From: Lingula anatina
Lineage: Eukaryota > Brachiopoda > Lingulata > Lingulida > Lingulidae
Direction: 5' to 3'
DNA length: 64,000 bases
Assembly: GCF_001039355.2 (NCBI RefSeq)
Contig: NW_019773603.1
Location: forward strand, 7,894 to 71,893
Shown piece by piece: positions 29,532 through 41,207 of the stretch. The notes below the pieces were generated by a model. That model did not search any database. It was not told the origin of the DNA and worked only from the letters and a program-made list of their open reading frames with translations. The translations under genes and the position numbers were made by a program. How positions within the stretch are numbered: position 1 is the stretch's first letter; each line of letters opens with the position of its first letter.

Positions 29532-31475
29532 ATGGCGGACTACCACAGACCAGACAGCAAAAAGGCGCAGGCCCTTAAGGACATTGCAAACCGGATTAGG
29601 TTGCACAGTATCCGTTCAACGAACGCCAGTAATTCTGGGTAGGTGTTGGATGGTTGTTTTTAACGCTGACACTGTGTATTTAACGTGATTCGTCTCGCCG
29701 GCGAACATGGGGGTGAGGTTAGGTGCAGAGGAAGAAATGTAAACACACGTGGTTAAACGATGCATATATGGCTCAGCTCGATGGAAGCTTGAGCGTTTCG
29801 GTCGTTAATAGTAAGGTGTTCCTAAATACGTCAAAGCGGTAGTTGCGTTATTTATAAGCAGTGGGACTGTGGGAGCTTTTCACGATGCAACGTGACTTGA
29901 AATGAAAATGTGCAAGGTCATGCCTTGGAATGTGCATCATTATATATGTTACACATGTATAGTATGTATGGGTAGTGTCGGTGTGAACAATCTGTGTCCA
30001 GATATGTGTATGTCCTCAGACTGCTCTTTAAGGCCTGTAGAATTGATATTGCTGTAAATCCGATCACAACTGAAATAAATTGTTTCCAAATTATGATATG
30101 CAGTTTTATTTTCCTTTGTACAAACATGGAGGAGGTACATGTAATCAGGGTTGCTGTTGCTTAAAAAAGACAAAATTGTCCACGTATCTTTTTCTTGTTT
30201 GACAATCAGCCTTTTTGATCTAGTGTCCAGAGACAAAACATGTACAGTGTATACAGTAGTTGTCTGTCCTGGCTATGCAATTGTTGCAGAGGAGTATCCA
30301 AAGATATCATTGGCAGATAATTTTTTTAGCAGCGTGTCTTGGATTTAAAGATAAAATTAAAACTTTGTTATCTGTTAATATTTGCAAACAGACAAATGAT
30401 TAGGTAAGAAAAAAAAAGAAACAACTCTGACCAATCACAATGCTTTTTTTATTTATTTATTTAATTATTATTATTATTATTTTTTTTTTTTTGGGGGGGG
30501 GGTACATTTTGCAGTGTACTATTTATTAAAATGATGAAATTATATTATCTGTGATTTCAGACATCCTACATCATGTGCTTCCATTGCCGAGATAATGTCC
30601 GTGCTGTTCTTCCATACTATGAAATACAAGGTGGAAGAGCCAAGGGACCCCAGCAGTGATAGATTTGTGCTCTCAAAGGTAAGGGTTTCAGAGATACATA
30701 ATGCAAAGATATCATTTTGGGGAATAAATTAGATGCCTTGTATGCTGAAATGTTAAGTGAAAGAATATACAGATTCAGTCTAGAAAGAGCAGAATTAAGT
30801 GGTCTTTGAGGGGTATTTGTAAAGACTACAACAATTCTGATAATTTAAAATTAAGAAAACTTATTTCATAGAAGTGGCATTTTTATACATTACAAAAAAC
30901 ATATAATTAGTAAGCATGGTTCACTATTGAGTCTCAACATTCCATATCAGTATAGCCACCTGGAGCTTGCTTTCATGGTGTGCCCTTAATGCGAAAAATT
31001 TGTGATGTTCATGTTTGGCATGCAGCCGTACTGCTTGTTTCATTTTGTGTCCAAAATGATCCTCAGGGTTAAAATCTCATTCATACGCTCGGTCACCTGC
31101 ATAAGTAAATCTGTATGAAATCCAACCCATGACTGATTGCAGATGATAATCACTGGACTAGCTTTTCATACATTTCTGGATGATTGAGAAGGTTGGGTTA
31201 TGCAGAGAGCATATTGACTAAGGTATTATAAGAAGACTGCCAGAGTCGTGACACTTGACTTAGTGCTGGGTCACTTGTTTACTGAGTGGATTGGTTAAAA
31301 TGAAAGAAAACCTGGGTGCTTGAAAAGCCTGCCTACGTGACCCTAGCTTTCAATGCTGATATGCAGCATAAACCACTTTCAGCTTTGGGGCGTGATCTTC
31401 CGATTACTTTATTGATGAATAAGTTGTTGTTTGATCCACGGCATTAGTGTATTTGTCTAATATAAATTCTCTCTT

Positions 31476-31524
<49 letters not shown>

Positions 31525-34412
31525 TATGCACGCACGCATGCACGCACTAAGATGAGTGCATGCCAGTTACAGTGTTGTTGCTTGATTTAATTTTAAACTA
31601 TATTGGTGATATATGGGTCATTTTTAAATAATGCCTGAACTTTGAACTCAGATTGTCTGCTAAATTTTGTAAGATTCAGTTAAATTTCACATAATAGTAT
31701 ATATGTACAGTACTAGTACATGTACCTGTTTATCAGGGCATATATCACATAAGGTAATTGTCTTAATAATTGATACTAAGACTTCAGTAGTACAGAAATG
31801 CATAATTAAGACCAGTAAATCATCTTTTCTAAGAGTTTATTAAGGTTAAACCTGTAATACAGTCATTTTTAAAATTGTTTTTAATACCTTTGTTCACTGT
31901 TAATAAATTTGCATTTAGAGTTTCAAGTATGTTTCAAAAGCTTAATTTTTATTTAAAACTCTAAACTTACTGCCAATATAGTACTATCAAGTAAAATTTC
32001 ATTAAATTAATAAAGCAGATAAATTTTCGGCATTTAAAATGTGGAATTTTGCTCAATTTTTTATGAATTAACCTCCCCAAAATTTAAAACCACATGCAAA
32101 CACAGGATATATTTACAGTGCATTGCTTTGTAATTACATGCTCGGATACATGTAACTGAAATTGTTCTTGATATCTTTAATATCTTTCAAACTCTCCATT
32201 ATATAATGACCCTATGATGATGAACAGATAACTTTGTTATACCTCAATTCCCCTTCTGTTGCCAATAAACTTAGTAAGTAATATGGAATATTACTTCCAG
32301 ATGAGATATGCAATTTGTTTATTAATTCAAGGCACCTTCATAGTTGCAAGCTGGCACTTGGATTATTAAATAATGCTGAATTAATGAGTTAATGCAAATT
32401 GAATGTTGAGCTATTATTTCATGTCTGTTGCCAGTAAGTCCTGCAGCAGGCCTGGACAGGGGCGGATCCAGAGATATTTTCTGAGAGTCTTCCAAATTTT
32501 CTTTGTTGATCCATCCTCCATTTTTGACCGTCTTCCGACAGAAAAAATAGATGCCTGTCAATGTAATGTTAAAAATCTGACCGTCTTCCGGAAGACCCAG
32601 AAGACGGCCTAAATCTGCCCCTGCTGGAGGTAGCAATTTGAAGGTGGAAAAAATGGACAGATTTTTTTTGTCTGTAATGGCATAGAACGAAGATCAAATT
32701 TGAAGTTTAATTGGTGTTGGATCTTTCCCAGCCAAAAAGGATTGAATGAACTACATTTTGTAATTCTTTCTGGACGTTTTTCCTGAGTGTGTGTGTGTGT
32801 GTGTGCTCACGTATACACACGATGAAACACAAGTAATATAGCTTAAAATTTTGAATGTTGAATGTGGTAACACCAGTACCTGTCAGTATCATCCTTTTAC
32901 ATTGTCACACCTATATTCCATTGTATAGAAAATGAAACCAATACCTTTCTTTCTGGACAGCCTAACTTATGCCTGTGAAAGCAATATCTTGGGTGATGAG
33001 TTTTGTGATCAGGAATTTAATGAATTGCAAACCTTAATATGGCGTATGACATAGCACGCAAGCACGCACAAAGAGAGCTTTCAGCATGGCCATTCATTTA
33101 TAGCATTTGGTGATTGTTTAGTAAAATGAAACGTACATGTTGTCTCAGAATTACAACAAAGTTATTATGTGGCATTTGCACTACAAATGTGCAGTTCAGT
33201 GGTCGACTTGAATTGGTGATGTCGTGACATTTTCAAATGATGCCAACAGTTCCCAGTTCATCTCATGTTTTTGAATTTCATAAATAAATTGAATTTAAAA
33301 AAATTCCATAAGCTTTTTGCAAAACGTTGTTAACAAACAGACAAACCAACCTAACTAACTTACTAACAAGCTAATTATACATGGAACTAGAAACATAAAA
33401 TGTGTACATGTAGTAAACCTATCATTCTGAATTTTAAATATTGGTTTAATTTGCCTTAGAAGTCATGTTAAATAGTTTAGTTAATAGTTTCATAAGTGCC
33501 CCAGAGCACGGGAGGACTTGTTTTCTGTGTGTGTGCCATGTGCCAGCTAAGTCATTGCATTGCAAATCCAGAATTGGACTCTGTACAATAGCCATATATA
33601 TGAAGCAGTAGCTCACAGAAACTTTTCCCTGGATGCAGGGACTACCATTATGTATGTATTATTATTACTATTATTATTAATTTTATTTCATAAGGGTCAT
33701 GCTGCCCCTGCTCTGTATGCCGCCTGGGCAGAGACCGGACTGTTCCCTGTAGAAGATCTCATGAACCTGAGAAAAATAGACTGTGACTTGGAGGGACATC
33801 CTACCCCCGTGAGTAGAATGTTAAGACGCACGCATGCACACACACATGCACACACTCACACACACACAGTTTTAAGTTGAAGTATACTTTTACCTATATA
33901 TATATATAAAATTATTGTGTGCTCTTAATAAAAAGGGCAGTGTGCACATTTTTCTAGTGAAGTCAATGCAGACTGAAGATGTCATATTGATTTATAAAAG
34001 TATCTGCATTGATACTTATTAGTTTGGGAGAAAAGAATATTTGCGACCTGAAATCTTTACCATTTACTAAAAATGATCTTAATTTAGAAAAAGAAAATTC
34101 AGTTAATTTTCTGTACATTTAAGGCAGAATAATACCTTTAAGTTATAAAGAATGCTCTTTGACCCCCTTCAGCGCCTGAACTTTGTAGACGTGGCCACAG
34201 GTTCCCTGGGGCAGGGTCTGAGCTGTGCTGCTGGCATGGCCTACACTGGGAAATACTTTGACAAGACTGAGTAAGTTATGAACTGGCTTTTATGCTGTGA
34301 AAATGGTAATAATAATAATATTGTTAATTTATCAGTATAAAAATTCTTGAATGTTTTTTGTGATTGTAAGAAAATTGTCTGTAAGTTCTATACTTGAATA
34401 AATGTTAAGAAC

Positions 34413-34496
<84 letters not shown>

Positions 34497-37400
34497 AGTT
34501 TTCAATTTAAAAAATGAAGAAGGAAAACTTGTAGAAAGTTCTCACTAGTGTAGGACCAGTGTTAAATTAGCAACCAATGTAACCATTAATAATGTTACAT
34601 TGGTTGGTAGACAATAATTCTCTTGCAGCTATCGTGTCTACTGCCTCATTGGAGATGGAGAGAGTGCAGAAGGTTCTATTTGGGAGGCCATGTCATTTGG
34701 ATCGTATTATAAACTAGACAACTTGGTCGCCATCTTTGACGTCAATCGCCTGGGTCAGAGTGAGCCAACAGCATTCCAGCATGACATTGATGTCTACAAG
34801 AGGAGAGCAGAGGCTTATGGGTAATGCCATTTTATATCAATAATCTGTCTAGTATGTTGCCTGCGTTTTTAAGTCAGACTAGAAGGATTGTAATTTCAAA
34901 GCAAAATTAAGTATTTTTTTTAAGATGGAAATTAAGGGAGGGGCATAACATTGAAACAAACATAGCTTTTTCGGCAACAATATTAAATTAATACCCCTGA
35001 TCAAGTGAAATAAGTTGAAAATTAATATTTTTTGCTTTCAAGTCATAGTTTTTCACAGTCAAAATAAAAAAAAATGCAATGCAAAAAAATAATAATAATT
35101 ATTATTATTATTAATAATGATAATTAACTTAAAGATATTTATATTAGTTAATGCATTTTGTCCCAAGATACTAGTATTTCATGATTTCTTTACAGCTGAT
35201 TTACTGAGTTTTTTTACATTTTTAATGGATGCCTTTTCAGCTGGAACACTGTAGTTATAGATGGCCATGATGTGGAGGCTCTTGCCAAGGTTTTCCACAC
35301 TGCCACCACTGTGAAGGGCATACCAACTTGTGTCATTGCAAAAACTTACAAGGGCAAGGGGTTCCCAGGTATGTTAACAAAGGGTTCCCAGGTATGTAAC
35401 AAGGGGTTCCCATGTTTGCAACAAGGGGTGCCCTTGTGTGTAATAAGAGGTTTCCCGGTATGTAACATTTAAGTCTTTAGGGGTTCACATGTGTATAACA
35501 GTAAGGGGTTCTCAGGTGTTTTAAACAGAGTGATGACCAGAATCGATGAGTATTAGAAGTGAAATGGAGTGAGGGATATCACCCTGAACTCTGTGGTGGG
35601 TGCAGGGGAGGGCACAGCTGGTGAGTGTCTATGCCTTCCTCTCGGTTTCTGAGGTTCCCCAGTCTACCTCTCCCCAAAAATCATTATTATCAATGAAAAG
35701 AGAAAAATTGATAACCAAACCATACTATTTCATCTCTACAAATGCATGAGAATATTGTGTTATACTGCTGAGCATAATTTAACATTTGAAATCAAAAAAT
35801 TATCCTTGTGGCCTGATCCCCTCAGCAATATCCAAGTAGGTCTGTCAGCTAGCTAACATGAACTGAATTTTGTTTTGGACACCATAATACTGGTCTTTTT
35901 TTCTCAATTTTATTGACATGATTGATTTCCAGGTATTGAGGATGAAGAGAACTGGCATGGCAAGCCATTGGGAGGGAAGGGAGACGCAGTCCTGGCCGCT
36001 GTGGAGAAAGTGATCGTGAATAATTCTCTTCATAATATCAGGCCAGATTCCCCAGTCAAAAAGGCGCCAAATGTGAACACCACTGGGTTGAAGATGTCAG
36101 AGCCTCCAGCTTATAGCAAGGGACAAAAGGTACAAAAATAAGGGGAAGTATTTGATGTTATCCTTTACTTGTTGTGGAAAAGAACAAGGGACAAAAGGTA
36201 AAAAATAAGAGGACATATTTATCTTGTACATGTTGTATAAAAGAACAGCTGTTGTAAAGGACAAATGATGCAAGGTTACGTAAACAGGCCAATGAAAGAA
36301 AGCCAGTGATATGTAGCGCACTTGGACTAAAACAGTGGAATGAATTTTAAGAAGAAATGAAAATGTTTACTTACTAACAAATGTGTTAAGAAAAATACCT
36401 TCAGATTCTTTTTATGCTATCACTATTCTCAGACATGCTTTTGTTTTTGGTCCATTTTAAATCAGAAATTTGCGTTTATCTGACCCAGACCCTGGTAATA
36501 AGACCACCAACCCATTTCTTCTATTCCTACTTTAGTCTTACCACATTAAAGTATTAGATGTCTGCAATTGAAATAAGTTTGTCAGTTTGTATTTTTCTTT
36601 CAGTCAGTATGTAGTTTTGCAGACCAAAGGTCAATAATTGGATAACATGCATTTATATAATGGTATTTGTACACATTTTATATTTTACCATGTTTTAGGT
36701 AGCAACACGTCAGGCTTATGGCACAGGCCTGGCCAAGCTAGGGAAAGCCAATACAGCAGTAGTTGCAATGGATGGGGATGTGAAAAACTCCACATTTGCT
36801 CTGACCTTTCAGGTATAGTCTTTCATTTGTACATTTTGTATACAATACTTTTTTTAAGTATGCTGTGAATGAAATTACTCCTTAAGGGCCTCTGGTGGGA
36901 AAATGAGCATAACTTTGCCCTAAATATCTGCCCTATCTCCTCTGCAACTGGTGGTTAAAGTTTTAAGGCATATCACAATTTGAACAGGTATAGAAAGCAC
37001 TTTGATAGAGGGAGGCACACCCGCATGCATGTTCATGGGCCTTATTTGAAACATGCTGTAAATTCATCGAAAAATTATTACATGTACCGTATGCTGTATT
37101 TGTAAGTGCATCGTTGTTATATATGTTATTGCTTCATGTTGCAGAAAGCCTGTCCAGATCGCTTTGTGGAATGTTTCATAGCAGAACAAAACCTGGTGGG
37201 TGTGGCCATCGGATGTGCAACTCGTGATCGCACAGTGGCTTTTGCCAGCTCCTTTGCATGCTTCCTGAGCCGTGCTTACGATCAAATCAGAATGGCAGCC
37301 ATATCTCAGAGCAACGTAAATCTTTGCGGGTCTCACTGTGGTGTCTCAATTGGTAAGCGTGCTGGCGGAATTGTATAATACAAAGTTTGGAAGGAAGGTG

Positions 37401-40400
37401 TTCTTTAGGCCTCTGAAGCTTGTGGTGATAAAAAAAAGACTTGTCATTGTCAAGAATCGCCCCATTAAAATATATTATTGTGAACAGATTGGAGTTATTA
37501 TGATACAAAATGGCTTCCAGGTGAGGATGGCCCCTCTCAGATGGCTCTAGAAGACATCGCCATGTTCAGAGCTATCCCAACAGCCACCGTGTTCTACCCA
37601 AGTGACGCGGTGTCTTGTGAGCGTGCGGTGGAACTGGCAGCCAACACCAAGGGGATCTGTTTTATCCGCACAAGTCGCCCAGGCACGGCAACCCTGTACG
37701 ATAACAACGAGGAGTTCCGTGTTGGTCAGGCAAAGGTGGGTGTGTGAGATGTATTAAGCTATCCACCATATCATCTCATTATGTCATAAGTGATTAAGGT
37801 AGCAATATTTTATTTTCACATAATATTACTTTAATAATAATAATTAATATTAATATTATTTTTTCTTAAAAACTGCACTACACTTCCGTCACAGCGCTGT
37901 TTACAAATAAAATTATCCAATTTACAAGTAATTATATAAATACTAAAAGCTGAGGTGAATAAAACAATTAAAATAGCTATTAATGCTGGTTATAATAGAA
38001 ATAGTCTAAATAATAAAACTTTTCGTGATAAAACAAGAAAATATATAATTCCAAGTATTAAAGTATGCTATGCTATTAAAGTATGTGCTGATTCTTCTTA
38101 CTGAGTGAGATTGCAGATCACTGTGTTGTTGTCATTTCTATATTGACTTTTGCTTGGTGAGCTGTCTAGTAAGATATCCCTATGAGGTGACCTCTGTAAT
38201 AGACAATGAAGCTGTGCCAACTCTCCGCCTGGGTCATGAATGTGCACCTGGGAGGCTCCCTGCAAATACAATTTGGTGTCAATTCTTCTTCCCTACACAA
38301 CTGGAGTGCTGAGGTTGTTTAGTAGCAGCTTAATGTGCCTTAATCCACAAGGGGATGTTTCTGTCCCTTCAGGGCATAAGCCTGTCATCGTCTGTGACAA
38401 ATATTGAATATTTTAGCTTCACTCAATACAGAAAGATAATATCTTTTCAGTGATGGTGGGTCCTTTCCATCCTATCTTGTCCTTTTCACCAATTAGGTAC
38501 CAGTATATTCACTGATGCTACTTACTGAGTGAGATTGTAGATCACTGTGTTTTTTCTATATAGTTAAATAGATTTATTTTCCTGACAATACCGAATTTAT
38601 ACAAATATAATACAATTATATGAATATAAATGTATCGGCCCAGCCCTATGGGCTTACAAAGTTGCCCGTTTTGACATTAATTATATAGCAACTTCTTTCT
38701 GACCTGAAAGCCGTTAAAGAGAAACCTCGCTGTGCTTCTATGAAATTCTGTAAAAAGCACTTGAGGTCTCTCTTTAACCTCCTCAGGGTCATGATAGAAA
38801 CGATTGCCCAATTTCACTTTTTCACACCATTTTTTTCTGAGATTGGGCATTCAAATAAAAATTCTACTCATCTTCTACTTTTTTATCGTTACAGAGAATA
38901 CAGAGTCTATCTTCTAATTTTTTTGTTAACAAATCTGCCTGTTTCCACATATAATGAAAGAACTCCTGATCTGAACTTGGCCATGATTGATCTTTCTGCC
39001 AGTTTTAAATTATACTTTACATAATTTTCCACTACTAAGTTTTCTATAGACCCTTAACTTGGGCATTTTTAACATGGCTTTCTTCCATACCCTCTCTTGC
39101 AGTTTGAATAATATATCCTTTACTTATTAGCATGTTAAAGGTTTTAGCTTTTCTTGGGTCAGTTGAGTGGGGATGTTTGGAAACGGAGCAGGAGCCTCTG
39201 TTTTTTATTCTGCAGCTTTTCTTCCTGCTGTAATTTTTTGTCTGGCTTTGCTGGCACTAGTGCAGTTCCTCTTCTTATCGTTCATCTTTAGGATGGAGAT
39301 TGTCATCTATTCCATTATTTCATTGTTGGTGGGGATGGTGTCAGTGGTTTCGATGGTTTGTATAAGATGTGGATGTCAAAGTGCTCTTCAGCTCAGTCGA
39401 TATTGGATCTTCAGGCCTGTAGCCAGCAATTTCAAAAGGGGGTTCTTTTTTTGAAAAAGTGGACCTTTTCCCATAAAAACTTCATGTACTTAGATAAAAT
39501 TTTAACCAGAGCGATTTTTCCCAGCAAAAGGGGCGGTTCTTTTGAACCCCCCCCCCCTGGCTACGGGCCTGATAATAATAATAATAATAATAATAATAAT
39601 AGATGTTAGGAGCAGGTACATCCCCTGATGTTTACTGGCCTTCCACTGTCAGGTCACTTTTGTCTTGAAGTGTCAGGATGTACTGGGTATGCACTATCAG
39701 AGTGCTCTCTGTCTCATTATATTTCATTTATTTTTTTATCTGATAATTGGTTCCTTTTATTGCAGGTTGTAAGAAAATCGGACAAAGACCATGTGACAAT
39801 CATAGGTGCTGGTATTACTCTCCACAATGCCCTTAAAGCCGCTGACAAATTGGCAGATAGCAACATCAATATCCGTGTTGTGGATCCCTTCACTGTCAAA
39901 CCTATAGATGCCGCCACCATCATACAGTGTGCCAAGGAGACAGACGGCAGAGTGATTACTGTAGAGGACCACTATCCTGAAGGTAGGGGGAGCTGCTGAC
40001 CATGCAAAACTGCCTTCATGCTAGTACTAGGCCTATCACTTAAAGATCTCTCAGGTTTCACGAAAAAAAAAAAAAAAAAAAGGAAAGTAGGTGAAAGTAG
40101 ACAAAGACCAATAAAATATTGGATCTTGTCTACTTTAAATTGGGAAAATTTCAGCTTAGTAGCCCATTTAAAAAAATGACAGAATTTTTTTGCCAGAATT
40201 GAAAACAGATAATTGCTTACAAATGTGAGAGGGTTTTTTATGTACAGACACAGATGTGTCATCACCATATTGCCATCACCTGTGTCTGTCGTCACCGTCA
40301 TCGCCGTCGCCATGCACGATAAGTGGAAGACAGTTTTACTTTTTTTTTAAATTTCCAGCAGATGGTTCATTTGTGACATATGTGAAGGATGAAATTAACC

Positions 40401-40779
40401 TGACAGAAAATTTACTTGAGTGCATCATATTTTATTTTTTTGTATTCATTTGTATGAAAACTAAGCTCAAAGCAAATGCATCACAGAAATGGTGATAAAG
40501 TACAACGCAAAACATTGTTATGCACAAATACAAGATAAACACTATTATAATATACATTATAAATATAATTTATTTTTATGATTTCAAATCAATTTGTTCT
40601 TTTCAGGGGGACTTGGGGAGGCCGTTTTGTCTGCATTGGAGGGAGAGCGCAATGTGGTGGTGAAGAAACTGGCAGTGACAGGCGTTCCGCGCAGTGGTCC
40701 TTCAGACCAGTTGATGGAGATGTTTGGCATTGGTCCAGACTGTATTGTCAAAGCTGTCAAAGAAATCCTCACCAAGTGA
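29532..40779 (+). CDS. TKT: Transketolase, complete, 12 coding exons, 626 aa
   Basis: Thiamine-diphosphate enzyme of the non-oxidative pentose phosphate pathway, cytosolic; moves two-carbon ketol units between sugar phosphates. Coding exons: 29532-29638, 30561-30678, 33695-33808, 34173-34270, 34629-34820, 35241-35368, 35933-36129, 36699-36812, 37145-37352, 37521-37735, 39766-39982, 40607-40779. All junctions are GT-AG and in frame. The length is close to the 623 aa of mammalian TKT. Conserved residues seen: His37 and His77 (catalytic region), the cofactor motif GDG at 154-156 to Asn185, Glu370 within IAEQNLVG (the activating Glu), and His420 within [13 protein letters not shown]. The start ATGGCGGAC gives MADYHRPD, matching the family N-terminus. 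An AATAAA lies at 41202-41207. The longest introns are intron 2 (about 3.0 kb) and intron 10 (about 2.0 kb). Intact and surely functional; no paralogue in the window. Confidence 0.97.
31464..31522. repeat. (CT)n(CA)n compound microsatellite in TKT intron 2
   Basis: A run of CT units followed by CA units and then alternating ATGCACGCACGC purine-pyrimidine sequence. Confidence 0.9.
32457..32623. mobile_element. MITE-like element with CAGGGGCGGATC ends in TKT intron 2
   Basis: Starts CAGGGGCGGATCCAGAG and ends CTAAATCTGCCCCTG, which are inverted copies. The interior contains a repeated GACCGTCTTCCG word. A similar start (CAGGGGCGAATCCAGG) occurs at 58621. Non-coding. Confidence 0.6.
34412..34493. 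repeat. Poly-A / (AT)n microsatellite in TKT intron 4
   Basis: About 18 A residues followed by about 32 AT units. Confidence 0.95.
35356..35520 (+). repeat. TKT: Degenerate tandem array of the TKT exon 6 donor sequence
   Basis: The end of exon 6 with its donor reads GGGGTTCCCAG|GTATGT. Downstream, copies of this 22-25 bp word follow in tandem: AGGGTTCCCAGGTATGTAAC, GGGGTTCCCATGTTTGC, GGGGTGCCCTTGTGTGTAA, GAGGTTTCCCGGTATGTAAC, GGGGTTCACATGTGTATAAC and GGGGTTCTCAGGTG. At least two copies keep a full donor consensus. I chose the first donor (35369-35370) because it keeps the phase with exon 7 ([15 protein letters not shown]). Confidence 0.8.
38560..39095 (-). mobile_element. 3' end of a non-LTR retrotransposon (LINE), decayed
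   Basis: Read on the minus strand: [15 protein letters not shown], then LAKF-like residues ([19 protein letters not shown]), then, in a shifted frame, [15 protein letters not shown] and a FECP-like motif. This order (KLRxY, AKFR..VETGRY, CxLC, VEDExHFLxxCP) is typical of the C-terminal region of LINE reverse transcriptases. Frameshifts and a stop break it. A short 3' tail with AAGCCCATAGGGCTGGGCCG follows to about 38560. Inserted in TKT intron 10, antisense to the gene. Confidence 0.75.
39412..39571. mobile_element. MITE with CAGGCCTGTAGCCAG ends in TKT intron 10
   Basis: Left end CAGGCCTGTAGCCAG and right end CTGGCTACGGGCCTG are inverted repeats. Inside, a G-rich and a C-rich arm (AAAAGGGGGTTCTTTT and GGTTCTTTTGAACCCCCCC) mirror each other. 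An AAT microsatellite follows immediately. Non-coding. Confidence 0.75.
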
Positions 40780-40797
40780 ATTGGAAGTGCTTGTTGT

Positions 40798-40828
<31 letters not shown>

Positions 40829-40829
40829 C

Positions 40830-41068
40830 GGGGGCTCCCTTTTCACAAAAGATAAATGATGGAAACTTTTAGACTGGTGTTTTTGAGGACTTAGACTCAT
40901 TATAGATCAATGGTAGTTCAATTAAGTAAAACGGTGGGCCTGGTTTTTATCAAAAAAGACATTACTAATATTTCAGAGCAATTCTTGCTATATGTGAGTG
41001 GACTTCCGTCATAGATTTATTTGCAAATTATGAAAACCAAAACCAATTTTTTTTTGTGAAACCAGCTC
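40830..41068. mobile_element. Small TIR element, 'CACAAAAG' family, in the TKT 3' UTR
   Basis: Starts GGGGGCTCCCTTTTCACAAA and ends TTTTTTGTGAAACCAGCTC, an inverted counterpart. It is preceded by a 29-T run at 40800-40828. Same family as 5542-5814. If the AATAAA at 41202 is used, the element is part of the mRNA. Confidence 0.65.
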
Positions 41069-41201
41069 ATGTAGTTTTTCTACTCTATGAACTATGTAAA
41101 AATAATAATATGTGCACTGCCACTATTCTAGATAGGTTATGTTTTACTAGAAAATATTTCAACTCTGGTCAGTAAATCATATTTCTGATTTTTATTTTAC
41201 A

Positions 41202-41207
41202 AATAAA
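41202..41207 (+). terminator. TKT: Candidate polyadenylation signal of TKT
   Basis: AATAAA 423 bp after the stop codon; a second AATAAA-like word follows about 15 bp later. It is the first canonical hexamer after the stop that I see. Confidence 0.45.
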
